Source: Oasisia sp. SBJ-2009 (lineage: Eukaryota; Annelida; Polychaeta; Sabellida; Siboglinidae). Taken from it: a DNA stretch of 64,000 nucleotides. Positions 42,203-52,090 of the stretch are shown here, piece after piece. Position numbers and translations under genes: made by a program. How positions within the stretch are numbered: the first letter of the stretch is position 1; each line of letters opens with the position of its first letter. The notes beneath the pieces are model-generated. The model searched no databases and was not told where the DNA came from. It saw only the letters and a list, made by a program, of their open reading frames with translations. The stretch lies in NCBI GenBank assembly GCA_964017155.1, contig OZ024858.1:25914687-25978686 (forward strand). Direction: 5' to 3'.

Positions 42203-42593
42203 TTTTACTTATGAATAGTAACACTCACTGTTTATTGTTCCGCGGCCTTTCCTATGTCGACTGGTTCATGGAACGCTTCGATGTCGACGTCCTCCCATTC
42301 TCCGTCGGGGAACGCAGCGCCGTGTTGTGGCCACTGTTGTTCTTCCATGCCGGCTGGTATCATACGCTGTTTCGGTGTCGTCGTCGATGTAGTGACGGTA
42401 GTAGAGCTGGATATCGTCGTTGGTAGGGGGATGTGTACGCAAGTCGTCTTTCACGCCGATCCTGGCGCGCAGCTAGCCAGTTGTAAGGTCGTCCCCGTCT
42501 TCGTCTTCATTAATGTGGGCGCGCAACGCAATGGAGGTAATCGGGGGGGGGGGGGGTCTTACCTCACAATGTGTTGACACTTCGCTCGCCAAG

Positions 42594-42634
42594 CCGTGCC
42601 GTGCCGTGCCGTGCCGTGCCGTGCCGTGCCGTGT
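42594..42634. repeat. (CCGTG)n pentanucleotide repeat, about 7 copies
   Basis: Successive GCCGTGCCGTG units end in GTGTCGTTC. The left LTR-like copy has one unit at the same place, so this expanded after the repeats diverged. Confidence 0.95.
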
Positions 42635-42644
42635 CGTTCATCAC

Positions 42645-42836
42645 GTTGTATATTACATGTGCTGCTCATGTTATTTATTTATATTGAACATATTTGATCT
42701 ATTTATTTTACAACTACGTCTCTATTTAAAATGTTTAGGTAATCTGTATATTCATGTAAATTGTAATGCGCCTCTGAATGGTTTTATTGCTGGAGATATG
42801 GCGTAGACAAATACTGTATTTATTATTATTATTATA
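42645..42836 (+). mobile_element. 3' end of a LINE or SINE inserted in the LTR-like repeat
   Basis: A segment ending GGCGTAGACAAATACTG and (TTA)n is flanked by GTTGTATA at both sides, a probable target-site duplication. The left LTR-like copy has the uninterrupted site GTTGTAGATTGTTCCC. The GCGCC...TATGGCG... tail and (TTA)n are typical of LINE/SINE 3' ends. Confidence 0.75.
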
Positions 42837-43079
42837 TGTTGTATAATGTTCCCTCACGGCTAAGGGTGTATAGACTTGTCAATCAAGACAAACAACGTGT
42901 TCCAGATTCGCATCGACGTTAGACTTTATTAACATCAGCGTCATTATACAACCATACAACGCAGCATCTCTTGTTTCGGGTACTGACTTTTACATTTAAA
43001 GTGTCCGGATTTTAGAAGTCCAAACAATAAAGCAAACTGTATATCGCCGTGATAAACACCTGCCGAAATTTCGTTATGT

Positions 43080-43165
43080 CAAAAGTTGGAAAACATTTTC
43101 ATAGTTTTCCGTGGAGAGCGCCAAACGTCTCCCTTTTAGTGAAATACGTGCCGCCCTCTTCGATG
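43080..43165 (-). pseudogene. Second, truncated gag 3' end beside the right LTR-like repeat
   Basis: Matches 41,484-41,580, the last codons of the gag-like ORF, including GTGGAGAGCGCCAA.CGTCTC and ACGTGCCGCCCTC. The gag-to-LTR junction therefore occurs twice in the window. Confidence 0.65.
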
Positions 43166-43408
43166 TTCTAAAATGCGCCTCTTTTAAAGTAATTTGCCGA
43201 GTTGGAAAACCACGCCCCAAAATCGTCTATAATTTGGATTTTACAAGTAAAACATCCAATCGCACAGTACACGAGTTGGAGGCATTATGCTTCTACGCAT
43301 GCGTGATTTCATGTTGTCATACTTTGGGGATGAGGGTGTACCGACCACGTGAGAGGGTATGCATATATTTGCATACTTCCCCGACCTCTAAAAACCGGAT
43401 ATGGTCAA

Positions 43409-43754
43409 CAAATAAGAATGGTCAGACCAATGTATGAGCCTGTTCCCGGCTATGATCCTTGTGTCTCCCGGAGGCAATTGCCTCCCGGAGATCTCTCGAT
43501 CGCGGCTCCCTGATATCTCTCATCATTAATCTTATCATATCCTGTCAGCATCCCGGCTATGACCCTTTGCAACTATGTCTGAGCTGTTTTCCTGCCGGTC
43601 TACCGGATATCTCTCGTGTCCGGCACCGTCCAGCACCATTAATCTTAATCATATCCTAACAGCATTTATTCTCATTATGAATAATAATTTCTAATAGGTA
43701 ATATAATACTAATAATAATTAACTAAATTAGCTAATACAGGCAGGTCTGTTACA
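43409..43754 (-). repeat. LTR-like direct repeat of the env-bearing element, left copy
   Basis: About 346 bp matching 45,503-45,847, with CTGATATCTCTCATCATTAA, CCGGTCTACCGGATATCTC and ACAGGCAGGTCTG shared. On the minus strand it begins TGTAACAGACC. It carries a small extra palindrome, GGAGGCAATTGCCTCC. Confidence 0.8.
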
Positions 43755-44401
43755 TACCACACACACTTCTAGTTTAAGACACATTCTTAAACTCACAAAT
43801 ATAATAATAACAGATCCTGCATGTTACCACCAGTAAATGGCTAAATTTTGAAACGCAAACGTATACAAGCGTTTTAACTTCTGACAATCTACATGTCACG
43901 CAGAAAGAAACCTTATGGCAAACGTAAAGGATGCCTTCCCAAACTAACACTACTATTTGCATGCATAAAATAAGAACATAGCAATCAACGAAATGACACT
44001 CAACTAAAATCGGTCTTTTTGTTGCCGAAATCACCATACATGCTTAATAATCATAATAACATGACAACATCTGTGTTGCGTAGAAACCAAATATCATTGC
44101 ACAATGTATCTTGGTCATATGCCCGGGGTAACTACCCCAAATTTGCGTGTCTACATAAGAATCAACCGCCAGCCTGTCTAGTGGAATATTTTTTATTTCA
44201 CCCATGGATCTCCACCCACACAGGATTATCAAAATGGTGTTTAATTTTGGCATGAGGAAGTTTTTGCAAAAGGGACAATGGGGGAATTGAAATGACTGCG
44301 AAGTCGACCGAAACGTTGGAGTCTGGCAATACTTGTTATTGTCCAGCCAGAGGCTTTTAAATATCAACCCTGTTGTAATCTCAACGCGTAAGCACCACCT
44401 G

Positions 44402-45443
44402 TCAATCACTCAATGTCAATCTATGTTCTGGTTCATTTGTGCAAAGGAGTGATATTTGTTCTCCATACGTCACTATCACAAATGTTCCAGGGAATAGTTC
44501 CGTCACGGTCGTGTCGGTGTCAGTCTGTGGTCTTATCGTCACTTTAATTTTTTTCCTTAGGTTAACTTCACCCGTAAGTATTCCTCTGGGATACTCAAAT
44601 CTACTGCGATCGTAAATAGCTCCCGCTCTACATACCAAAGGTTGCTTTCCTTGGCAAGCAGTCGGTTCGTACATACCGCCTGTCAGTGGGTTAATTGCTA
44701 CGTCATTTGATACTCTTAGTTGAACAGTGAAATTATGTAATTTACTCGGAATTGGCTAACTAGTGATGTAATACCGCTTATATAGTACAGAGTCTGTTAA
44801 TGGTAGTTTAATTCGGAAATCAGCTGGTGTTTATATCTGGATCTTGGATACACGCGAATGTTTTCATAGTATCAATGTATACTGGGCGATTCAAAACGAG
44901 CACGTCTGCCAGCTGTTAGAATTTTCACAATTTCTTGCCTGCTTAGTAATTCTTCGGTTAAAAATCCCAACTCCAGAGAAGCGACCTGTCTTTTAAATTT
45001 GTCAACTTGTCTGAGCCATGTGTCGTGGGCAGACTTCATCGCACTTAGAACCTGATCAATTCTAACCTGGGAGTTAATAACTTAACTTGCAAGAAGTTAT
45101 CTTGCTGACTCAAACGTGTTTCAAAGAAACGCATCTCACGTGACATTTAGCTTATATAGCGCTCTAAACCGAGGATATGTTTACGATCCTCTACTTGCTG
45201 TATATGTGTCTGATTTACTACAGAAAGCATTTGACTTACACTGTGTACGATTCGCTGGTTCACCTTTCCGACTTGTCGTAACTGTCGTTTACACTCCAAA
45301 ACATCTTCGTCAGTCGCAACGCCAAACAATGTTTTAGAGATCTGTCCGAAAATGTTCAGTAATCCACGTCTCTGCCGCCTTGGTGGTTGAGGGATGTAGA
45401 TTGATGGTTCGATTTCAGCTAGGCGATTAATCCAGCCTTCCAT
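44402..45443 (-). pseudogene. Env-like (fusion glycoprotein type) remnant
   Basis: Old retroelement envelope-like gene, broken. The segment at 45,443-45,147 contains a short basic RRQRR site followed by a hydrophobic glycine-leading stretch, the layout of a furin-type cleavage site before a fusion peptide, then a helical, Gln/Val-rich region. This layout is known for Env proteins of gypsy/errantivirus elements and related baculoviral F proteins. A later piece (44,674-44,402) has cysteine-containing ectodomain-like sequence. Several stops separate the pieces and no transmembrane anchor was identified. Assignment is by motif layout only. Confidence 0.55.
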
Positions 45444-45502
45444 CGATCGACTGTTGAAGTTCGGGACTGCTCGTAGCTTAAGCAGGGCTGTCTTGAATTG
45501 TT

Positions 45503-45847
45503 CAAATAAGAAAGGTCAGACCAACGTCTGAGCCAGTCCCCGGCTATGACCCTTGTGTCTCCCGGCGATATCTCGATCGCGGCTCCCTGATATCTCTCAT
45601 CATTAATCTTATCATATCCTGTCAGCATCCCGGCTATGACCCTTTGCAACTATGTCTGAGCTGTTTTCCTGCCGGTCTACCGGATATCTCTCGTGTCCAG
45701 CACCATTAATCTTAATTATATCCTAACAGCATTTATTCTCATTGTGAATCTGGATTTTCTTTTAAATGCTTATATAATAATAATTTATAATAGGTAATAT
45801 AATACTAATAATTAACTAAATTAACCAATACAGGCAGGTCTGCTACA
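45503..45847 (-). repeat. LTR-like direct repeat of the env-bearing element, right copy
   Basis: Parallel partner of 43,409-43,754. The internal region between the pair is only about 1.75 kb and holds the env-like remnant, with no gag or pol. Confidence 0.8.
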
Positions 45848-46249
45848 ACCTGAATGTGTAGCATCACCATCTCTGTTCCGTGTGCAGAGAGACTGACATC
45901 ACATCGTAATAGTGTACTCACTATTCTATGTCCAGCCTGTGGCATGCTGATCCCAATCTAGACTAGCTGGTGAACCCGGCGAAGTGCACAATCGCCCAGC
46001 CAATAAACCCTGTCTATTCGAATATCCAGACATACCCGTATACACTATGCCAGTGTATAACAACATAAAACGTGTGAACTACAAGTTCAGTTCATCCCAT
46101 TGCCTATTGGACAATTGATCCGACTAAATTCCTGTCGTCCCGGAATTAATCCCTAATTCCTGTCCCTGAGGACAAGTCTGCTTGGTCTAAACATGGTGTC
46201 CTACCTCTAATTCGAAAACCCAACGACTTATGGTTATCGAAGCTCCTGC

Positions 46250-46385
46250 AAGTAGTACCCTTAACCAGGTACACATATAGTGCTATCCTACACCTTCCTA
46301 GCGCTAATTATTCACCGTACCCTTAACCAGGTACACATATAGTGCCATCTCACACCTCCCTAGTGCTAATTATCCACCTTGCTCA
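46250..46385. repeat. 66-bp tandem duplication
   Basis: Two consecutive copies of GTACCCTTAACCAGGTACAC followed by ATATAGTGC and GTGCTAATTAT-type sequence. The first ten bases form an inverted GTACC..GGTAC. Confidence 0.85.
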
Positions 46386-46586
46386 CACCCACGTGATTAG
46401 ACCGATGAATTTGAAATAGTAAAAAAACATTACGAGACTTATAATTAGAAAAACATCAGTAATTTACCAGTGGCAAGTTGCCAAATATGCCTGACACAAT
46501 GTACCATGATTTCTCACATCTAAGCGTAGCTACGAAGTCAAAACTAAGTCGATATCCTCGCTGTCAGCTATTACGCGCTGGACGAG

Positions 46587-47120
46587 TCATATTGAACGTT
46601 GTGTACACAAGAACGGTACATGACCATAGCGTCCACATGTGAAACAACGCGGACGGCGATGACGGCGACTTATAGGGGCTGGCTGTTGAAGGGACGGTTG
46701 TCTCAAGGCCTCCAAAGTCTCAGTAAGCTTACTGACTGAAACGGTCACCGAGGTGACGGCAGTCAACAATGCAGTCTCGTCGCTCAGGGGGCTTGTCAGG
46801 ACAGGTGTCGCGGCCTGGACACCCACCTTTGGTGACATCGTTGGGAGGCATCGGCTTGGATCGTCGGGCAGCTGCAACGTCCTGCTGCAACGAGGGCGGT
46901 GTTTCCCGCGGCGGTCCAGCCACGTCACGCAGGCTTGGAAGACCGGGCCATCTTCCAGACATTCTGAAGCCTCGCCGGGTACGGCCGGGGAGTCGATAGC
47001 ACATGGTATCGACGTGGAGTCGGTTCCCGTCAACGCTGGCGTGTCAGTTTCATCTTCGAGGCCGGCAGATTTCCCGGCGACAAGGATACGGGGGACTTGC
47101 TGTCGGTCTTCCATCGACAT
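46587..47120 (-). CDS. Gag-like ORF with a single CCHC zinc knuckle
   Basis: A 177-codon open frame rich in Pro, Ser and Thr. Near its C-terminus it reads RRPRCFTCGRYGHVPFLC, a CX2CX3GHX4C-type retroviral knuckle preceded by a basic stretch, the nucleocapsid layout of Gag proteins. The frame is open, but upstream capsid-like sequence was not recognised. A hypothetical retroelement gene, possibly a truncated Gag. Confidence 0.6.
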   Translation of the reverse strand: MSMEDRQQVPRILVAGKSAGLEDETDTPALTGTDSTSIPCAIDSPAVPGEASECLEDGPVFQACVTWLDRRGKHRPRCSRTLQLPDDPSRCLPTMSPKVGVQAATPVLTSPLSDETALLTAVTSVTVSVSKLTETLEALRQPSLQQPAPISRRHRRPRCFTCGRYGHVPFLCTQRSI

Positions 47121-47185
47121 AAAAACCGCTAGCGCTTATTCTGTCAGCATGGTCTTGTGACGACGATCGGAGATCCTGAGGAAAC

Positions 47186-47320
47186 GCGCTCGCCAATAGG
47201 TAATGGCTAACGAGGTGGGCCGGTCGGCTGATACGTAGTCATGATGACCGCGACGATGACTACGATGATGAAGATGATGAATACTGTGTAGCGCGCTCGC
47301 CAATATGTAATGGCTACCCT
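47186..47320. repeat. Direct repeat pair around a GATGA-rich tract
   Basis: CGCGCTCGCCAATA.GTAATGGCTA occurs at about 47,188 and 47,290, flanking ATGATGACCGCGACGATGAC-type trinucleotide repeats. Confidence 0.7.
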
Positions 47321-47493
47321 CTAGTTAACATGGCGATGGTTGATTGCCATGCTAACTAGCTTTAGCGTATCGCAGAAACAAACCGTCTTAATATGGCGAT
47401 TGTTGCTTGTCATTGTTGCGGGGCAGCTTGTTGCAGAACACAACCCAGGCTCGTCTTCAGCGTAGGATCTTTATTGTCATTGTCGTCAAATGT

Positions 47494-48285
47494 TCATGTC
47501 TGTGTAGTGACGTTGGTGGTCTGTCGTGACACTGGCGGCGGTAACCACGTCTGGGTCAACGAGTAGATCGTCCCGTCAGCGAGGGTGGCCGTCTCCATGT
47601 AGATGATGGCGGCGGTGCTCGTGGTTTCGCTGTCCAGATGAACGAGTCGCCGGTGAGCTCGGCGACTATACTTCCGTAGGTGTTCGGCGATGACGCCCAA
47701 TGAGATCGTGGATGGCGCCCCCAGGAAATGAAGACGCGGTTCCGGCAGCTCGTCCTGGTATCGGACGATCACCCGCGGGGGGAATTTTTCGAGGCGATAT
47801 GCAGGACGGTCTTCATGCTGGGGCGTGGTGGCGTCTGCCATATCTGGGATTTCCCCCTCTCCGGGTAACAGCTCGGGCACGAGCCGCGTGGCTGACTTTG
47901 CGGGCGGTCCTTGATCCGGGGCGCTGGGGTGTCTGTCACATCGGGGGTTTCCCCCTCTTTAGGGAACGGCTCGGGCAGCTCGGCGGGGGGGGTTAGTGGC
48001 GGCAGCTCGGCGTTGTCCCTGTCATTTTCTGTGCTCCCGGTCTCGCTGGTGCTGTCATTGTCCCGGCCTTCTGACAGGAGCCGGGGCCGGCAAACGAGCA
48101 CCGTCACGTTTGTTGAACGAGTCACCGCGGGTCCGGACCGCTGGCGTCGGGCTGCCAGGGCAGCGATCCCATAAGCCCGGTCTCGAGTCACCGTGCGTCA
48201 GGCGTATGTGGCGATGCAGCATCCCAGCCGTCTGCAGGGTGGCCGTGCACATGTAGCAGGTCGGCTTTCTGTAATGAAGATACAA
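47494..48285 (-). pseudogene. Unrecognised reading frame with C2H2 finger and Pro-rich internal repeat
   Basis: Three overlapping open frames probably descend from one gene. The first (48,285-48,055) has a CYMCTATLQTAGMLHRHIRL C2H2 finger ending in TH. The second (48,191-47,769) is Pro/Glu-rich. After a frame change near 47,890 the third (47,880-47,494) continues and ends in a compact region reading SRRAHRRLVHLDSE. The phrase PE.(F/L)P.EGE.PD(V/M) occurs in both the second and third, showing an internal duplication. I do not recognise the C-terminal region. Location and GC-rich composition suggest mobile-element origin. Confidence 0.4.
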
Positions 48286-48660
48286 GGGTTGTCAATTAAT
48301 GCATCCACCAGAAAGGGAGCACCGCATTGGCCCACGCTTCCTATGATATAAGGTGTACAGCTACCACTACTCGGAACTATAGCTACCGTTTACCAGCTCA
48401 TTACTCCCACCCAAATCTCTTGGGTGGGCGACGGAGCCGTTTCTCTCTCCTCTCTAAGTTACTAGCCAGAACTCCTCTCATTACACCATGGGGGCCTGTC
48501 ATTGACCCTAAGACTACAGCATACTGTTTGTTTGTTGACATAAGGTAACCAGATGGGCTCATTGCCTGAAACAGTCACAATGACCAGTTCACTGGCTGGC
48601 TGGTCAAATTAGTGCTGTTTGACCGAGACTACTCCCTATAATTGAAATATAAATTATTAA

Positions 48661-49273
48661 AGGGAATAACAACAAGGCATTATATAAATTTATTTTGTTG
48701 CATATACATGAAGTATACTATTATATGTAACATTTGAGTGTGTTTAAAAAATACATAAAAATATCTATATGTTTAAAATGTTATATTAAACACGGCATGC
48801 CCGCAGATCCCGCGGAATTTTCAGATTTAATTAAATAAGCGTTTTACCAACTATGACGTCACACCCCAGCATCCGTAAAAGCGCGGCAAAAATATGCATG
48901 TTTCAAAAAGCCCACTAACATTTCTAACAGTGTGTAATATCACATCCCTATATTTATAGTCATACCCACCAAGCAACAACAAATGAATTAGAAATTCCAC
49001 ACTTTATGCAATGCCAGTGGGCTTTTTGAAACATGCATATTTTTGCAGCGCTTTTACGGATGCTGGGATGTGACGTCATAGTTGGTAAAACGCTTAGCTC
49101 ATTAAATCTGAAAATTCCGCGGGATCTGCGGGCATGCCGTGTTTAATGTAACATTTTAAACATATAGATAGTTTTATGTATTTTTTTTAAATACACTCAA
49201 ATGTTACATATACTAGTATACGTCATGTATATGCAACAAAAGAAATTTATATAATGCCTTGTTGTTATTCCCT
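48661..49273. mobile_element. 613-bp near-perfect foldback element with TTAA duplication
   Basis: Arms of about 270 bp start AGGGAATAACAACAAGGC and end with the reverse complement. TTAA occurs at 48,657-48,660 and 49,274-49,277. Arms share CACGGCATGCCCGCAGATCC and AACTATGACGTCACA. The loop is about 70 bp. The TTAA duplication places it with Kolobok or piggyBac-mobilised elements. Confidence 0.92.
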
Positions 49274-49611
49274 TTAATGCACGAACTATGCTTCAAGACC
49301 TTGCTGGTGAAAATCAAGATGAGAAGATGAACAATTCGAAAATGGTGCCACAAAACGCAGAAAGTTGAAAGCTGCTTATGGCATCATAGTAATGAGGATG
49401 GTGATGATGACGATGAAATAAATGTAGCTGTCCATGTCAGCAAGTGATTCCGTCCACTTTGACTGAGCAGATGTGTGCAGGAACTTTTTGTTGGAAAGTG
49501 CTTGAACGAAACAATCACTTATTTTAACCAATCTTTGAAACCAGACTTTCATGTGTTGAAAATAAATGAGTAAAACGACATAGTAGTGCAGACACGAATA
49601 CATTGTAACAT

Positions 49612-50826
49612 TTGTCAACTTCGGTTCTGCATGTTGCAGACCTCACAACCCATATGGCACGATTTCACCGTAACAATTGTTATGTTCGGTTCTCCTTGTC
49701 AGACCTCGTGTTTTGCAAAACGAATTTACTGCAGCAGCAATTAATCAAAAGGCTCAGACATGGTAGGTACACACACACGCGCACGTACGCACGTACGCAC
49801 GCACGCACGCGCACACACAATTGTAACACTTTACGATGGAAAATCCCTACACGTGGAAGAACTGTCATGTATGATGGCATGTCAAAGGACATCGAAAACG
49901 AAGTCTTCCAATGTTCAGTGTGCATGAACCATCAGAAAAGCCAGCAACGAGTGCCTATGATACCGCATGACATTCCTGGTGGAAGATGGCAGAAGCTAGC
50001 CATGGATAACATGACATACCATGGACGCGACGTTCTGATAGTAGTGGACTACTCGAAATACCCAGAGTTCTCGCAGCTTCCGGACAAGACAGCCAAGACA
50101 ATCATCACACACACGAAAAGCATTTGTTCCCGACATGGGATACCAGAAGAAATTGTGAGTGATAACATGCCTTTCGGTAGTCGTGGGTTCAAGGACTTTG
50201 CCCATGAATGGGGATAAAGACGACAACGTCAAGCCCAACGAATACACAGTCCAACGGGCAAGCTAGAGAGGTTTGTGCAAACCTTCAATGGATTGTTAAA
50301 GAAAGCGGACGAGGAAGGTCGTGATCCCTTCCTCGCACTACTTGAGTTCATAAATACACAAATTTCTGGTCTCCAGGATACTCCATCTCAAATGCTGATG
50401 AGCAGACTGCTTCTATCCAAACTACCAACCAAGCAGGGTTTGCTGCAACCAAAGGTGGTACAAGCGCATGACGATCTCACACGTCGACAGCAGCGACAGA
50501 AGCTGTACTATGACAAACGTCCATCGCCTTTGCAGGAGCTTAGTGCTAGCGATGTTGTCCGCGTACAAAGGGGAAAGGTGTGGGAGCCGGCAGTCGTCAG
50601 AAGCGCTCACGTTAACCCTCGCTCGTATCTGGTCCAGATTCAGCACGGACGACGCCGACGAAACAGAAGGCACCTCAGCAAAACGAACGAGCTACCTCCG
50701 TTATTCTTGCCAACAGTAGAAACTGCCTCAGTGGATCATCCGCTCACTACACCCTGTGTTGATGCTCAAAAACAGAAGTGCCAGCAGCTCCACCAGAGCC
50801 GGCTAATACACAAGAGACGCTGGTGA
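49612..50826 (+). pseudogene. Ty3/gypsy integrase remnant
   Basis: The strand-transfer integrase of an LTR retrotransposon, broken in at least two places. Visible: second half of the zinc-binding site (CSVCMNHQKS), WQKLAMDN with the first catalytic Asp, IVVDYSKYPE, HGIPEEIVSDN with the second Asp, and FKDFAHEWG ending at a stop near 50,216. A shifted frame supplies QSNGQA, and a further shift gives LERFVQTFN with the catalytic Glu. The C-terminal part (to 50,826) reads KLYYDKR and VVRVQRGKVW, the typical gypsy integrase tail. The HH half of the zinc site is lost near an AC/GC microsatellite at 49,770-49,820. No reverse transcriptase is present upstream. Confidence 0.88.
49770..49818. repeat. 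(AC)n/(GCAC)n microsatellite
   Basis: Alternating ACAC, CGTACGCA and CGCACGCA units interrupt the integrase remnant. Confidence 0.95.
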
Positions 50827-50881
50827 CACATGACCGTATTGCCAGGAGTGGTCGGATCATAAAGACTCTAGCCAGATACCG

Positions 50882-52090
50882 ATGAACAATCAGATGTACA
50901 GAGAGCGTGACCCATCGATCACTGATGACTCCATCCTCGACCTCACTGTGACCTTCGATGGGTCGTGGATGAAGAGGGGGCATAACTCCCTATACGGCAT
51001 CGGCTGTGTAGTCCATGTGGAGACAGGACTGGTGTTGGACTTGGCAGTGCTTTCGCTGTACTGCCAACGCTGCGCGATTGCGAAGAACCAGTGTCGAGGA
51101 AACCGTGCCAAGTTCAACAGATGGCTCGACTCGCACACTGAGTGCAACCAGAACTATCGAGGCACCTCAGGAGGGATGGAGGTTGAGGCTGCAGAGATCC
51201 TCTGGAATCGATCGATGGAACGGGGGTTCCGGTACACCAGGATGGTCTCCGACGGTGACTCCAAGTCGTTCAGGCACCTGACCAACTTGCGTGTGTATGG
51301 TGACGTGGAAGTGCATAAGGAGGAGTGCGTCAACCACGTCGCCAAACGACTCGGCACAGCCCTGCGCAAGTTGGCAGCATCCGGCAAGAAGAGTGGAGTC
51401 ACCCTCGGAGGCCGGGGTTTCGGCCGACTGACCAAAACAACCATGGACAGGTTGGAGGAATTTTATTACCTGGCAGTGCGTGGCAACAGTGGCAAGCTGA
51501 ACGAGATGCACGATGCAGTGTGGGCCTCATTTTACCACGCCTCGTCCACAGACGAGAAGCCCCAGCACGACCGCTGCCCGGTGGGAGCTGACAGCTGGTG
51601 CTTCTACCAGAAGGCACTCGCCACCGGGCAGAAGCCAGGACCACACCGCGTCGAAGTCCACACGGCGCTGTCACCTGAAGTCGCCAGCCACGTGAAAGAA
51701 GTCTACACCCGCCTCTCCGACAAGAGTCTCCTGGAGCGATGTCTGCTGGGCAAGACACAGAACCCAAATGAGAGCCTCCACTCCAACATCTGGGCCAAGT
51801 GTCCGAAGGCAGGATTTGTTGGCTTGCAGCGAGTGCTTTCTGCCACATGTGCTGCGGTGGCAGAATTCAACGGTGGGGTGGAGGTGACCATGCGGCGTCT
51901 GTGCGGCACCATGGGCATCGCTTCAGGAGAGCGACTCATCGCATCGGCTGAGAAGGCTGACAGGAAGAGAATGCGAGAATCGGAGCGGCAGGCTGAAGCA
52001 TCAACGAAGACTGCACGACGGGCCCGCAGAATCACTCGTGCGGCCGAGGCTGATGCTTCAGCCAGTGACTATGCCGCTGGAGGATTCTAG
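50882..52090 (+). CDS. Mutator-like transposase domain protein, 402 aa, uninterrupted
   Basis: An uninterrupted ORF encodes a protein of the Mutator-like transposase domain family found in many invertebrates. Key segments are TFDGSWMKRGHNSLYGIG (first catalytic Asp), MVSDGDSKS (second Asp), KEECVNHVAKRLG, and NPNESLHSNIWAKCP (candidate catalytic Glu). A basic C-terminus (TKTARRARRITR) may act in nuclear import or DNA binding. The ORF is visibly more GC-rich than its AT-rich downstream flank. The ATG is the first in frame, but relatives often carry an N-terminal extension, so the element could be 5'-truncated. Terminal repeats were not identified. Confidence 0.88.
   Translation: MNNQMYRERDPSITDDSILDLTVTFDGSWMKRGHNSLYGIGCVVHVETGLVLDLAVLSLYCQRCAIAKNQCRGNRAKFNRWLDSHTECNQNYRGTSGGMEVEAAEILWNRSMERGFRYTRMVSDGDSKSFRHLTNLRVYGDVEVHKEECVNHVAKRLGTALRKLAASGKKSGVTLGGRGFGRLTKTTMDRLEEFYYLAVRGNSGKLNEMHDAVWASFYHASSTDEKPQHDRCPVGADSWCFYQKALATGQKPGPHRVEVHTALSPEVASHVKEVYTRLSDKSLLERCLLGKTQNPNESLHSNIWAKCPKAGFVGLQRVLSATCAAVAEFNGGVEVTMRRLCGTMGIASGERLIASAEKADRKRMRESERQAEASTKTARRARRITRAAEADASASDYAAGGF

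Larger units (their letters stand above)
42480..43060 (-). repeat. LTR-like direct repeat, right copy, carrying an insertion
   Basis: Parallel to 41,109-41,460 and lying on the gag 5' side. It contains a 14-G run where the left copy reads TAGAGGTGAA, a CCGTG pentamer expansion at 42,594-42,634, and the insertion at 42,645-42,836. Confidence 0.7.

Noticed and set aside
51154..51848. Minus-strand frames of 96-149 codons opposite the Mutator-like ORF
   Set aside because: They are shadows of a GC-rich coding sequence; the plus-strand ORF has recognisable motifs and they do not.
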